Source of the DNA: Didymodactylos carnosus
Lineage: Eukaryota; Rotifera; Eurotatoria; Philodinida; Philodinidae
DNA length: 47,392 nucleotides
NCBI GenBank assembly: GCA_905250885.1
Contig: CAJNOQ010000541.1
Span: 1-47,392 of the forward strand
Reading direction: 5' to 3'
A program made the position numbers and the translations under genes. The notes beneath the pieces are model-generated. The model saw only the letters and a program-made list of their open reading frames with translations, made no database searches and was not told the origin of the DNA. Positions within the stretch are counted from its first letter, which is position 1. The number at the start of each line of letters is the position of its first letter. This document shows positions 23,205-36,423 of this stretch, piece after piece.

Positions 23205-23945
23205 AAGATCCGCTATTCGATTCTCTAGAAAATACTGAAGAGTTTTTTATATACTTTAAAAATAAAAAGATATGGAGGAAATACTGCGAAGTTTCTATCG
23301 CTGTCACTTTCGGACAAAAACAAAAACAGTTTCCAATGTTATTCCCTTTTATCTTACGATATAAACGAAAAGATGGTATCTGTTTTCTCGCCCGGTAAAA
23401 ATTCGTCTCAATTTATTAAATTTTAAACTCTTCGTAATTACAAGTGGTTGAGAAAGAATTATTTTTCTTTTTATTGTTTTTTAAAGTGCAGTTTTGGAGT
23501 ACACTTAGAAAATTTTTATAGCTCAATCAAAAAATCAAGCATTTTCAAATCGGATTTGTTTTATCTTAAAGTAGAATAAATCTTCTATTAGTTTTGAACA
23601 AAAAAAGTTCAATAATTCCATTTCATTTCATCTGTAAAAGCGAAAAACTCAAAAATTTCCCTACTTTCGATACATTTTAATAAAATCGTTTTTTATGTAA
23701 GAAAATACATTTATAGCGAATCTATGATGCGCGAAAAAAAACGTATAAGAGAATATTCTTTGATTACATTCGGATGAATAGCATTGTGCGATGATAGTAC
23801 TGTCAATCCTTTTGTGTTGTCTTTTTGCTTGAAAAGTAATAAAGATAGAAACTTTGAAGTATTTCCTCCATATCGTTTTATTTTTAAAGTATGTAAAAGA
23901 ATGTTCAATATGTGTTTCCTGGAGAATCAAATAGCACATTTTTTA
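23205..23945. repeat. Inverted repeat element, ~110-bp arms
   Basis: 23205-23320 pairs with 23835-23945. The core ATATGGAGGAAATAC and TACTTTAAAAATAAAA on the left match complements near 23860-23895. The 515-bp interior is AT-rich and non-coding. Old DNA element likely. Confidence 0.6.
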
Positions 23946-26690
23946 ACTGAAAAACTAAATTTCTAAAACAAAAAGGTGAAAATGTAATAGTCAAAATACT
24001 GAGAGAGACTCATTATTTTTGGACTACGTTTTACAATGTGACTATTTTTTATTCACCAGTACAATGTCAAGATCAGTAAACTGAAAAATTTTTTATTTTT
24101 AGATTGCTGCCACTCTTTCTTTAGAAACACACTAAAATCAAATTAATTTAAATGTGAGGCATCATTATAAAATATGACAAAAGAAAAAAACACACAAAAA
24201 AAAAACTTAAAGGGAAATGTCTCAATAATTCTCGTTTTTGTAATATTAAACATTATCGTGCTTTATATTTAAACTACTACGTTCTAGCGTGATGTATAAC
24301 TTATTGTCGTAAAGGATCAAACATTAGCATGTTAAAAATTAATATAAAGAATTCTATTTTACCGGTTTATATTCACGATGTGTATCGTTTTTCTTTTAAA
24401 GACAGCATATGTGCATGTAGAGATGATAATTTTCTTAACATAATAGAAAATGAACTAACTATATACTTGTTTCTTACCGTTTTTTAAAAAAATTCTTCTT
24501 TTCATCAAAACATTTTCACTTTTTTTTTTCCTCTTTCTATATACTATTCGTCATAATGTAGACGTACTATAGTTCTCTAACGAAACAGAATAGAAAAAAA
24601 GAAAAGATGCAAAGAGGTGTAGGCTGATTGATTAGAAATATGTCGTCGACAGCTTTAACTAAGCAATACAAACAATTGAGTAAAAAAGTGAAAAAAGGAT
24701 AAAAAGATAAAAGAAAAAGTCTACCGTTTTCTATCTTACATTAAAAGACTATATCTACCGTATATCTATTATCAAATTGTTGAAAGAATATAAAAGTAAC
24801 TAACTATTTTGGACTATTAATAAAATAATAATTGGTCACTAATTGGACTCCAAAGGGATATAATTCTGAATCGTATAGTCGGTTCAACTGAGATATATTT
24901 TTATATTTCTAATTTAGATCAAAGTCATATTTTATGAATGTATCTCGAATTTTTGACAGAAATATTTGTTGCTCATCTGAGACATAATTCATAAAAGTCA
25001 CGCATTTATCAGCTGGCATATAAAAATAAAAACGGCGTCCTACTTAGGAATTTCTTAGCTTTTTTAGAATAAGAAGAAGGTATAGAGTCATTCTGTCAGG
25101 ATATTTAATCATTTTGTCATCTATCTGAGTAATATGTCTACTCTTTGTTCTGATTGAAGATACTGATTCCACAATTATTACAACAAAAATATAAGAAAAA
25201 AAGTATCCTAAGCCTTCGTCCACATCTTCATCATCATTACCACTTATATCTGAATCATGTGTTCTATGAAATAATTTTAAATAATGATAAAAGCAAAATG
25301 GTGGTGGCATAGCCGCTTTTTATGTTTTTTTGTTGAATGTTCATTTTCTTCTGTGTGTTCGACTCTTGTAACTATCATTTCTTCTATTTTCTGAATATTC
25401 ATAATCTAATTCATATCACGAATGTTTCCAAGGAACATCATAAATAAGATTTCGTACCAGAATTAAGAAGTAAAGAAAGCGAAAAAAAAAAAACGAGAAA
25501 TTAGAACGAAAAAGTGAATATATACAACGTCATTTGTATCTGTGTTTTGTTTTTGCAAATTTCTTGTACACTTAAGAAGGAGACAGAGATCTCCGAAACG
25601 TCTGAATAGAATTTAATAAATAGTAGGAAGAGAAATTAAACGTTTGAATCTAATCTAATTTCATATACTTGGATCGATACCTATGCACATGGTACATGTC
25701 AATGTGAACTTCCTAAGTACGAATAGACGGTGTTTTAATTTGTATGTCAGCTAATAAATCTATGAATGAATTATATCTCAATAAGAAACAAATATTTCTA
25801 CCAAAAATTTGATTCTCCTTAGACCCATATTAATAAAATACGGATTGTATCTGAGTTAGAAATATAAAATGTAGGCCAATTGAGAGGTTATACGGTTCAG
25901 TATCATTCACTTGGCTTCCAAGAGTAAGAGAGTGAGAAAGAAATTGACGAAAAGTTTAATCTCAATGGCAATATAAATATCAAAATACTATCTGAAAAAT
26001 GTTGTCACATGATGACCTTGTGATGACCTTGTGATGGCATTTCTGTCATAATAGATTAAATGACTGAATGAATAATTTGGTCATGATGCTAAAACTGCTG
26101 TGAAAGATTTTTGTTCAATGTCTGATTTTCTTCAAAGTTAGACTATCGATGTGTTCTAACCTTAAAAGATTATTGCACATAAGAAGACCGTATAGTTCAC
26201 TTAGGTACTATTAAAGTAAATTATCAGTTTTATGATAGCAGTGTTCTCGTGGGATTATTATTCATTATTAAAAAATGAACTGTTAATTTATTATACAGTT
26301 GTATCTGATGGGGGTTCTACCGTTTTAATATATCGCTACTCTACCATTGTTTACTCAAATATTGATGAAAACTTGGTTCCCGCTTAGAATCACAGAATAT
26401 AATCAATAGTTTCTATAAATATTTCCTTAAATTATGGTCTTTCAACAGTTTCACTCTTATTAGAAGAAGTATTTTTATAATATAGTACAAAACTTAACGA
26501 TCCCTATCTCCTTTTAACTTCTATTATGTTAGAACATTGCGGGTGACTGTAATTAAACGTTTATTTAATGCTTACAATACCTTTTAGATTAAATATTCAA
26601 ATATCAAACATGATTTATATTCAATTAATAAAAGTACATTCACTTGAAGTACAATTAGTAAATAATAGTTATTTTGAAAGATAGGAAAAA
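23946..26690. other. No recognisable gene
   Basis: Very AT-rich. A minus-strand frame near 25310-25044 contains an acidic stretch (SDISGNDDEDVDE) followed by a hydrophobic segment and is the best coding hint, but it lacks supporting homology. A short tandem TGATGACCTTG (11 bp, about two and a half copies) lies near 26013-26040. Confidence 0.4.
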
Positions 26691-26691
26691 A

Positions 26692-27310
26692 TAGAAAGAT
26701 CAATAATAACGAGGTATTATTTCCGGTTTGAAATCAAAGACTAAATGTCGATTATTTCATACATTATTTTTTGTACATGGAAAGTTTTATCATAGAAGTC
26801 TAAGATGTTTTTAAATCCTTTGCAAAATGTAAAACTGTCATTAAATCATATTAAAGTCTTTTTTTATTTTTGCTTTATTTTTTACTTCTTTTGTTTTTTT
26901 GTTGTACATTGTCATTTATTAATCCGTTTAACGTATACACTTACAAAAATAATAATAAAAATTTAAGAAATATAAAAGAATAATTTTTGTTACAAGATTT
27001 TTTATTACACATTTTATCACTTATCAGACTTTCGAATAGTTTCTTTTACATAATACAGAAGAAACAGAATAGATAAACATATCCGAAGAGAGAGGAGAAA
27101 AGAAATTAAAATATCTTAACTAGCATCGTTACAATTGTGTAATAAATGAAATCCATTTGAAAAAGATGACATTTATATTTTCTTTTTTATCTCTTTTTTT
27201 TTTTTTTGTTACTAGTATAAAAAACAGAGAGATCGATAATAACGACGTGTCACTTCCGGTTTCAAATCAAAGACGAAATGTCGGTTATTTGATACATTAT
27301 CTTTTGTATT
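26692..27310. repeat. Pair of ~80-bp direct repeats
   Basis: 26692-26774 and 27226-27309 are direct copies, about 10 differences in 78 aligned bases, centred on TTCCGGTTTSAAATCAAAGA. They sit 534 bp apart. Similarity is limited to this block, so they are not clearly LTRs. The intervening sequence is AT-rich with no gene. Confidence 0.7.
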
Positions 27311-28243
27311 GCGTGCACATTCTTAAATAGATCAACATATGTATTTACTGGTAACAAAACGTATCGTTTCATGATTAATACCTGCTAGCAAACTTGCTCC
27401 TTCCAGAAAGATGATGTGTAAATTATCAAGTATAAAAACAAAAAAAATCTATTAATTTTTTTTATCCTGATTAATTCACTCCAATAAAGAAATACAATTT
27501 ATGTTTTCCTTTGGTTCGTACGATTACCTACAGCAAATGATAATAAACAATTCAATGATTTAGTAATTACGTTTATATTAAGCTCTGTGGTTATAATTAA
27601 TATTAATTTTACAAAAAAATGAAATTTCTTTCCTTATTGCTTCTTTGCTATGACTTTCTTGATGTTTGTTCACAGTGTTCTCTCTTGAAATGTAGATGTG
27701 AATGGGGGATATATCCTGTTGACGTCACTTTTACTAGTTCTCTTTTCATGTTAAAAAATTCGATTAAATACCAGCAGTGTCAAACGCCAAAAACATCTTT
27801 CCCACTTATTGACTTATATTCTCTAATCGCACTTAATAGAGAGTTGACATTATCTTGTCAATATGTCTTTAAAAGATATAGAATACTTTATACATTTTTT
27901 ACAGATTCATCATTTATATTTATGTTGCTTAGTTATAGCTTACTACTGCACGAAAAAGTCAAAAAATAAATAAATAATTTTGATTGATGAGTACCTTTTA
28001 AAGTTTGAGAAGTTTTAAACTCGTTATAATTAAGTAATGTAGACAAAAATATTTTATTATTCAGTGATCATAATTCATCGCTGTATACAAAATGAATATT
28101 TTTATATTATAAAACTGTCTTATCTCTGATGAATAGTTTAATGCATTAGAATATTTCAATTTTTCATAAATACATAGTGAAAAGAAATAACTGAGATGAA
28201 TATATCACTTTTTATTCTTTTATCTACCATACGCTAGGAGAAT
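27311..28243. other. No established gene; one signal-peptide-like ORF
   Basis: An open frame at 27619-27969 (116 codons, plus) begins MKFLSLLLLCYDF followed by a CSQCSLLKCRCEW cluster, like a secreted peptide, then ends in a hydrophobic segment. No upstream acceptor or homology supports it; it may be chance. Confidence 0.25.
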
Positions 28244-28400
28244 CTAAGCAAAAACATTTTTCTTTTGGATCTAATTTGAAGCTAGATTTTTAGAATATTT
28301 ATCTAGTTCTAATCTTGTTCTTAGTCCGATTAGAGTAAAATATTCCAAAAATCTACCTTCAAGCTAGATCCTCAACAAAAGCTTTTTGCTTGAGAACATC
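28244..28400. repeat. Hairpin repeat, ~60-bp arms
   Basis: GGATCTAATTTGAAGCTAGA (28268 on) pairs with TCTACCTTCAAGCTAGATCC (about 28352 on), and TTTTAGAATATTT pairs with AAATATTCCAAAA-type sequence near 28340. No coding capacity. Confidence 0.6.
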
Positions 28401-29559
28401 CTTCTTTTTTGTCTTACTATACGAAGCATGAAAAAATAAGCTCATAGCGTCCACGGTAACAACCTATAAAAAAAGTTATAGTTTTGTCACCCGTTGCAGC
28501 TAGCTTCATAAATGTACACACCATGGAATGGGCGCTATAGTTGCCGCTTAAGCTAGTAACAAATTGGCTAACACGATTCTCAACTAGTTGAAGCTAATTG
28601 AAAATCTCATACAGTGACTTGATTTTCCATGAATGAAGCCTTTCTCGGAGTTGAAGCTTATGTTAAATTGAATTTCCAACACTTTTTCCTCTTGGAACAA
28701 GTTTGGAAAAAGCTTTCTTCGTGGTGAAAATGCGATTTTTTAAATTATTTTTGATTTTTCTTTATGAAGGAAGCGTCTTCGAACATCGTGTCTAGAGAAA
28801 AACGTATTGGGAACTGAATTTCCTATAAAATTATCTCGATGCTCAACTCTGAGAAATGCTTCCTTCATGGTGAATAATCTTAATTACACTAATCTAATTA
28901 ATGTTTACAAGTTCAATTTACTAATTAATCAGAACAGAACGATGAAAAAAAATTATTAGTTGTGTGTTTCTGTGTTACAATGGCGTAGCTAGCATCTCAA
29001 AGCAAGGAGGAGTGGAGACCCTGCCAAAAAAATTTATTTAAACATTTAGAACAAAATTATTAATTATTTTCTAATTGTCTTTCACATTAGTCATGTTTTT
29101 TTGACTGATTCACTATTCTATATCATAGTAAAATACAAGAAGGAGAATAAATCGAAAACTTTTATCCAATGAGTTTGTGTTGTGTAGAAACGAAAAAAAA
29201 TTGCACAACGTCTGCTAAGGACTCAGTCAACCCTTGCCACTTGTAATGTCAACTTTATTTGAACACAAATTTTAATAAAGGGGAAAGGGATAATCACCCC
29301 ATTTTTTTTCATAAGAGCGCATCAAGCTGTATATGTTTTCGATGAATAGACTTGTAATTGCCGAGAAAAAGAATTTTTTACGAATTTTATACGATTTTGA
29401 TGCTGGATGATTTTGAAGCTGGAACAATAAGTTCGTAATCTTACAGTTCGGCAGCGCACATTTAGTGACCTATACCCACAAGTTATAATGGAAATTAAAC
29501 CAGCCGTGTCCGAGAAAATTAACAGGTGGTATTTTCCACCTTTAATTCAAGTAATTTTT
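28401..29559. other. No recognisable gene
   Basis: Short unrelated open frames only. CAATGGCGTAGCTAGC at about 28979 resembles the edge of a dispersed repeat, but no partner was found in the window. Confidence 0.4.
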
Positions 29560-29563
29560 TGAA

Positions 29564-29880
29564 ATTTATACACGCGTTTCAAAAACAACGAAGCATTTTA
29601 AAGAAAAATTTTCGCTAACAAAGTTGTTCAGGCTGATTTTCTTCATACCCTAAGCGGAGCACTTTTTTCATTTTAGTGGGAAAATTTTGATATAAATGCT
29701 ATTTGCATAAATTAAGTTAATTTAAAGCACAAAAGTGTTTATTTATAATTTAGTTTGAAAATTGCCCACTAAAATGAAAAAAGTACTCTGCTTAGGATAC
29801 GAAGTGAATTATCCTGAACAACTGTGTCAGGGAAATTTTTCTTCAAAGTGCTTCGTTGTTTTTGAAATGCGTGCATAAGT
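29564..29880. mobile_element. Palindromic MITE, ~120-bp arms
   Basis: Left arm 29571-29693 and right arm 29758-29868 pair well: GCGTTTCAAAAACAACGAAG against the complement near 29853-29868, and ACTTTTTTCATTTTAGTGGG against CCCACTAAAATGAAAAAAGT. The AT-rich loop is about 65 bp. No coding capacity. Termini are not sharply defined. Confidence 0.7.
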
Positions 29881-30113
29881 TCGTGTACGAAGTAATGAAA
29901 AAATCGACTTTCCATGAAAGAGGACTTCGCCTGATATAGGTTTTTAGTTGGTTTTTAAATTTTTTTCGAAAAACAAAACAACGTGATAGATAACCCATGT
30001 TTTCATTCATTTTCGAGATGATCACATTTAAGGAAATATCGATCCTAGAAGCTTCGAGAAAACCGATGCCGCTCCTAAATCACGAATGATTAAGACATCG
30101 CTTTTAAGCGTCC

Positions 30114-30176
30114 ATTCTAAAATGTCTCTACAAAATGGGAATTTTAATTCCCATTTTGTAGAGGACATTTTAGAAT
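30114..30176. repeat. Near-perfect 63-nt palindrome
   Basis: ATTCTAAAATGTCTCTACAA runs into GGGAATTTTAATTCCC and back, with one bulged G at about 30164. Arms are about 31 bp with no loop, so it can form a full cruciform. Confidence 0.85.
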
Positions 30177-33100
30177 ATCATATCTACATGAGAAATACAC
30201 GGGGCACTCTGGTAGATCTTAGAATCCCGACCTATTATTTCAAAGACTAATAAGGTACACCATGTGCAGGTGGTATTTTCTGAGGTATTTTTATGTCAAC
30301 TAGTAGCTGACGATCTCCTCTATACAATGCTGAAAACCGCAAGCCTTCAAAGTGCATTGTTTAAAGTGATTAAAGAAATAGCCACCGGCATTCTCTTTCA
30401 ATAATATATGGGCTTTTAATTCATATAAAAGCCCATGTATGAAAAATCTCAAAGAAACCCCACATTCATGACAAATTAAAAAACAAAATACAGGATTTTG
30501 TAGTGCTTGAGTAGATGATAAGAATCATATATTATTCGCTATATTTGAGTAAAAGGAGTTGAAGAAAAAAAGAATTCAAACGACCAGATTACATTGAACT
30601 GGCATCAGTTTTAGAGAAAAAATTTATAAAAAGTCTATTAGGTAGAAATTTTTTCTTTCTTTTTTACATATATAATAACTATGAATAATTGTACATCTAA
30701 ACATACTTAAACCAAATTTTTGTCATTATCCTGAATGACTTTTGAGATATCGAAAACCTGCCGTAGACCGCAAATTTTGACCAAAGGCCAACGTTAAAAA
30801 ATTCATAATTTCGTCAATCTTCATAGGCTCGCCGAAATTACTTGAAGATACATAGTACTGAACGTACTCTACAAACGGGCATAATTTGAGGCCAGGTTTG
30901 GGGGTAGTTAAACCCCCCACCCTCTTAAGAGAAGTGAATAGACACATCGAAAGTATGTGTTTTAAAAATGTCAGAAACACTGCTACGAACACACTAGGAG
31001 CCTATACAAACATTTGATGAAAAATCTGCATTCATTAAATGGAAAATCATCTTTGACATTTGAACTACTTTTTAACATGATACAGTTCATCTTACACGTT
31101 GATAAAAAAACATCTGTTTTCATTCTCTAATACTTCTAAAGTAACGTGGTCTAACGAAAAAGCTTTATTTTGAGTATTATATAAATATTTAAATATGCAA
31201 TGCATTCCAACATGAATATAGGACACTATTTGTTGAAAGTCAAAATTTAAGTTTTCATTGACTATTGCGATACTTAACTGTAGATGAGCAGTGCACTACG
31301 CTTCTGACATGCTCTTTCACCACTGAAACTGGCTGAAAATTTGCTAAAATATGCTTCTAAGAATATAAGATCGATGGTATCGACCGATACCATCAATATC
31401 TGTTAGGGTAAAGCAGCGTATCCCTTGCCTAATAGAGACACACGATTTCTCTCGTCAGCTAGTTCACAAAGAAATTCCACTAATTTCGTGATACTTCCAC
31501 TCAAAATAAATGGGATATTCGACTTTTCACGAAAAACTGTACCGTGTCTTGCAGAAATAGTTATTTTTTTATAAAAAAGTTCTAAACCGAGATGATTATC
31601 CTTGACAATAAGGGTTTACAGTGAGAGAGAAAATGTCAGGGTCACATAGCAAGACGAAGATGCAGGCCACGGCGATGGATTGTTTGCGTAATATCTAAAC
31701 GTAAAATCATCTAAGGCAGCAATATTCTCGCTAAAATTGTCACTGAAGTAGGTGAGCAGATCAATAACACATACTGCTTCTACATTATAAAGAGTACTAT
31801 CTTTTTTTTTCCTTGTTTACTCTGAATGCCCATGTTATACCTTATGCTTTGCGTCATAAAAGTCGACTGTGTTTAAAAATAAGCAGTATTCTCTATGATT
31901 ATCGTCCTACTTTAGACTAAGTAAATCAAAGCGATAACAACATTTCGTGAGTTATTATTCATCAACATCACTTATTTTTAAACTTCCTGCGAATATTTTT
32001 TGTTACATTCATTTATACTTTATTTATATATTTTTCCGCCTTGATTATTCCTTTTGGTTTTTTCTTATTTCTTACTTATAATAATACAATTTGAGTACGT
32101 TTTTCAATTGAAACGCAACACTCGGTTTTTTTTTCTATACCCAAACAAGAGAAAGATAATATTTTATCTGTTTGTCTCGTTCTTTCTCTAATTATGGATA
32201 ATTATGATGAAACCATTTTTAGTGCTATTTTTATATAAAAGAATTCTTCTGTATTATGACGGTTAATCAGCTCTCATGAAATCCACACATCGTTCTTTTT
32301 CCTCCATGACAAACGAACTATTCAGTCACTGCTAATTCATACAGCAACAAACATAAAATAGAACATGATACTCATAAATAGAATTCAAATAAAAATGTTA
32401 AATAAACGAAAAGAATTTTTTATAATAATTGATTAATTAGTTGAGAGAATATAATTAAATTCTATTAAATTCTATCGTTCTATTTGCTTAGCTTCTTCAC
32501 TTACTTATAATTTCATTATCATTACACGAAAATCGCTTTAGCCAACAGTTATGTGAGTAATGAGACCACTTAATTTACTGTTTACTAATAGTACATTAGA
32601 ATATGGCTCACTGCAGATTCTTTCTCTCTACTCGTGCTTGTATTTGTGATATACTATTCATTTTTAATGTAAGCAAAGTAGTACACTATTTAAAGTTCTC
32701 ATTTTGAATGACTTATGCTTGCAAACATGCTGAAATATGAAAACCAGCCTTCACTCGGCGACGTACATCGATTTGTTTCAAGCGTTATGATGTCAAGAAC
32801 TTTCACTAAAACGTCATCAATTAGACTGAAGTATCACCTGTATATTTTAACTCGTTAACAGAAAGTCCTTTAGAAAAATGATCGGAAAATGAGAAGGCAA
32901 CTGGGGGCAAAATTTGTTTTTGTTTTTAATTGTCTAATTGCACAAAGCATATGGAAAACTGAAGAATCAAAAATATACTTTCCAGCTATCGTCAATCAAA
33001 AATGGTCTAGTAGATCTTTTTTGTAAACCGACAGTAGTTGATAGTCATGCAAGGATCGGATGTCTTTCGTCAATCTATTCATCCTTCAGGTTAGTGACAG

Positions 33101-33223
33101 AACGTCAAGTTTTGTGACTCAAAAAATGAAGGTTTTTTTCTATAAACCATTATCATGTATAATACCGTGAAGCTATTGTAGACCACTTGCATCAAACTAT
33201 CAGTACCCAGTGGGCAGTTTTGC
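30177..33223. other. No recognisable gene
   Basis: AT-rich. It contains a perfect 22-nt hairpin at 31373-31394 (10-bp arms around AC, GATGGTATCG/CGATACCATC). Otherwise only short open frames without resemblance to known proteins. Confidence 0.45.
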
Positions 33224-33710
33224 TTAGGCTAGAGCTTGGGTAGGTTTGGCCTGCGGGACCAAATTCTGCTGGGCCTGGTCCCATGAAGTTTGATCTCGGT
33301 CCCTGTCCGTTCCCGTCCCGTGAAGAAAAAAAACTTTGGTTCCGGTCCCGATCCCATAAATATTTTTTCAAAGTAGCGCTGATAGTTTGAAACTCAGCGC
33401 TTTGTAAAGTGGATCATGGAACAGCATGCGTGAGTGGTATTGAAGACTTTTAGAATTTTCTATGAGTTCTTTCGCGCAGAACTGGTGCCTACATACAAAC
33501 AAGCACAGAAACTAAGAAATTTTTATGCTCCATACAACTATTTTCAGAAAGACTAGGTGCGGATCGCATTAAGAGTCCTACAGAACCAAGGCCATCCCGT
33601 AGGACTGGAACGGTCCCGCGGTTCTCTAGGTCCTCGTTCCATGAAGTTTGGTCCCGGTCCCGTAAAAAGTCCCTCCCTCCCCCAGACCTCTAACCTAGGC
33701 ACGTAGACAT
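33224..33710. repeat. GGTCCCG-rich degenerate repeat region
   Basis: Distinctly GC-richer than its surroundings. Heptads close to GGTCCCG recur in two clusters (about 33258-33360 and 33610-33670). The block CCATGAAGTTTGRTCYCGG occurs at both 33280 and 33631 in the same orientation. The outer edges carry GCTTAGGCTAGAG (33235) and the inverse CTCTAACCTAGGC (about 33688). Probably a non-autonomous element with internal satellite-like repeats. Confidence 0.5.
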
Positions 33711-34559
33711 GTGCCATAAAAGCGATACGAAAGCCTCTAAATACTATTGTTTTAGGTTTCGTATGCTCTCGTTCCATTAGTGTGATTTACAAACACTTTT
33801 AGTCAGATTTTCCAGAGAAAAACCTGATAAAATGTCCACAGTCCATGTACCTAGCCAAAATTGCTACGGGAATGCTGCAAATCTGTCATCTCATTAAATC
33901 GAACGATTTTTTGCGCAGAAAACAACAAGAACTGACATATCGTTCGGTGCAGTTCAATGCGCTAATTCTAAATATACCATTAGTTTTTGATGAAAGTGCT
34001 TCTGGAGTGAGAAAAATGAATTTTATTTGGACAAGGTTTTCTGGAAAACGTATAAGTCAGTCCAGGATCATTTATGCTAATTGTACAGATGTATTATGAG
34101 AAGAAGAATATTCTGTGAACGTTTCAATCAGTTTGGAGCTTCGGAAACATTTGGAAACTCATTATACCGAGCATACTTCTTCGGAAAGCACTCAGAGTAG
34201 AAAGAAAAATTTGTTTTCTGACGCTAAAGTCTCCAAAAAAAAACTTTTTTATGAATCGGTAGCTAAAAGGTCCGAAATTGCGAATATATGCGGTTGCAAA
34301 TTTGAAAATGGTAAAATCTGAGGAAAACATTGTTTTTCCATAGAGGTAGCAAAAAATACAGCCTATTTTGTAGTCATGCATTTTTTCAGCAAATTTACCA
34401 CTTGCAACAAAACTTTTTACGCCGATAAATGGTTCGAGGTATATGCAACACTATTTGAATCGTCAAAAAGGGCATTTTCAATTTTACTGTGTAATACCTC
34501 ATCAGCATCGACATTTTCCAAAGAGATATTTGATTTCATAACGAAAATCATTAACAGTT
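33711..34559. other. No established gene; several open frames
   Basis: Plus-strand frames at 33845-34099, 34115-34321 and 34376-34561 are open and may be decayed 5' parts of the TPR-like sequence that follows, but none resembles a known domain. Confidence 0.3.
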
Positions 34560-36000
34560 AATCATTTATCAATTAATAGAAAAATTTGTAATAATCGAGG
34601 TCTAATTTATTATCGTACGGGTGATTATTCAAGATCTCAAGAAATATTTGAAAGAATAAATCGTTCTTCACAAAACATATCAGCTGTTTATGACAATATT
34701 GCTATTATAAAGTTCAAAACAGAGCACTATATAGATGCGAAAGAAAATTTTCAAAAAACGATTAATATTGGTATTAAAACATTACCACTCCAACATCAAT
34801 GGATTATTGATTATACACAAAAATCATGTTTTTTTTCCAAAGGTTTTCTAGAAACCCTTTCGTTAAGCCATTGGAATTTGTAATTTTTCTTGTAGATTTC
34901 TTGAGAATAGCACCCTGAATAGTGTACATCCTGGAGATCCATCATCCAGCTCACTTTGATGATGTCTTTTGAGTGAGTTATGAATTTTTTAATAATAGAT
35001 GAGAACAACTTGGAAACCGTAATTTTATTTATACGTTATTTTTTATTTAAACTCGGTTTCAATTAGGTTTGTGAATCCTTTTTCAAAACCAAACATTGTC
35101 ACCAGATTCAGCGTGATTGATCACCTATGTTCTATGCGATTTAAGAGGACACTAAGTCACCAGATACCAGTTCTGCGACTCCAGGGAAATCCAATACCAC
35201 GCTCGGACACTGAAAATCAAGGCCTCACTTGACTCCCATTTTGAAGAGGACACTCTGGATTACCTATCCATGGAAAAAAATTTAAATATTCGTACCTGAA
35301 GTTTTGAAACTATGGCCTGGTTTTTCACAGATCTACCTGAAAACGTACTTCAAAGAAATATTTCTGGATTAATAGCTCTTACAAAAGGATGTTCCCTACT
35401 CTCTTCTCTTAAATGACGAACGCGCAAACTGTCTAACTCTTTTCATTCTCGGATTATTCAAAAATTCCGTTTACTGAAAGTCTTTCCTGTGTGTCATGCA
35501 GCGCACAGGTCTAATGCAATCTAGTAAGTATAGATAGAATCAAAAAGAAATCGATCATTTTTGCTATAAGAACGCTCTTCAACTATTTGAACGAACAGAT
35601 CCCATCGATGTATTATTCGTCGCTTTGTATCAGATAAATCTCGATCACTGACTTACTGCCAATGTTTAATATAATTCTTATGTGAACGGGCTCGACTTGC
35701 TGATAAAAGTGCTTCCCGTATATGCTAGTTATATTAGATTAGCTACAGTTTACTCCGAAGTTTTGATTGCCTCAGTGCATTAAATTGTTATTCCAAATTC
35801 TTTGAATATCTAACGTTCACTATAGTCCATATTCATCAGATCTTTACTTTCAAATAGCAGGACTATACACTCTACTTCTACAAGACTAATTTTCATGAAG
35901 CAAAGATTGTTGATGGTGTAACAGGCTTATTGATCATGGAGTAACACTATAACAAAGGATGATTCTATAACTGCAACGACGAAACTATCCATACATTTTG
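34560..36000 (+). pseudogene. Degraded TPR-repeat protein sequence
   Basis: 34560-34828 reads as two TPR-like helix pairs: NNRGLIYYRTGDYSRSQEIF, then YDNIAIIKFKTEHYIDAKEN followed by FQKTINIGIKTLPLQHQWI, the usual kinesin-light-chain-type spacing of TPRs. Weaker blocks follow in other frames with stops: YKNALQLFERTDPIDVLF (about 35570-35625), LLIKVLPVYASYIRLATVYS (about 35700-35755) and SSDLYFQIAGLYTLL (about 35835-35880). Each fits the end of one TPR and the start of the next (ALxLxEKxLPxxHPxxAxxYxNLAxVY). Stops between blocks and frame changes indicate a dead copy. TPR proteins, often fused to ADP-ribosyltransferase domains, are abundant in bdelloids, but no such domain is seen upstream. 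Confidence 0.5.
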
Positions 36001-36423
36001 TAGTTTTAAGTGGAGTCAGTTTGAGAGCACAAGTCTTTAGTAGTAACATTAAAATTCCCTCAAATCTACTGTAGACTACTCTAAAACGAATGTGACTAAA
36101 TATACTAGACTGGCTATTCGTATTACAAATCGTCGGTTATTATGTTTTATTTTGTATAAAACTCCAGTCAAAAACTGCAGAACTACGATGAGATCTTTAC
36201 ATTTCTCATCTTCTAAAACTTTTTACTTCTTTATCTGAACAGTTAAGAAGAAAGTTATAAAAAGATGTCTTTCTAAAATTTAGCTTTACGTTTGGTTATA
36301 ACTACCAGTGAAATAAATTCTACACACATCATCTAATAATAACTATTGTCAACTTGTATCCCTGTCATGATCAACGACTGTTTTTACACGTTGTTTGTCA
36401 ATGTAATTTAAAAGATGAAACTA

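Noticed and set aside
26692-27309. LTR retrotransposon from the direct repeats
   Set aside because: Repeats are too short, not bounded by TG...CA, and the interior has no gag or pol trace.
27619-27969. Secreted cysteine-containing protein
   Set aside because: Signal-like start only; no acceptor, homology or cysteine pattern supports it, so it is noted only as an open frame.
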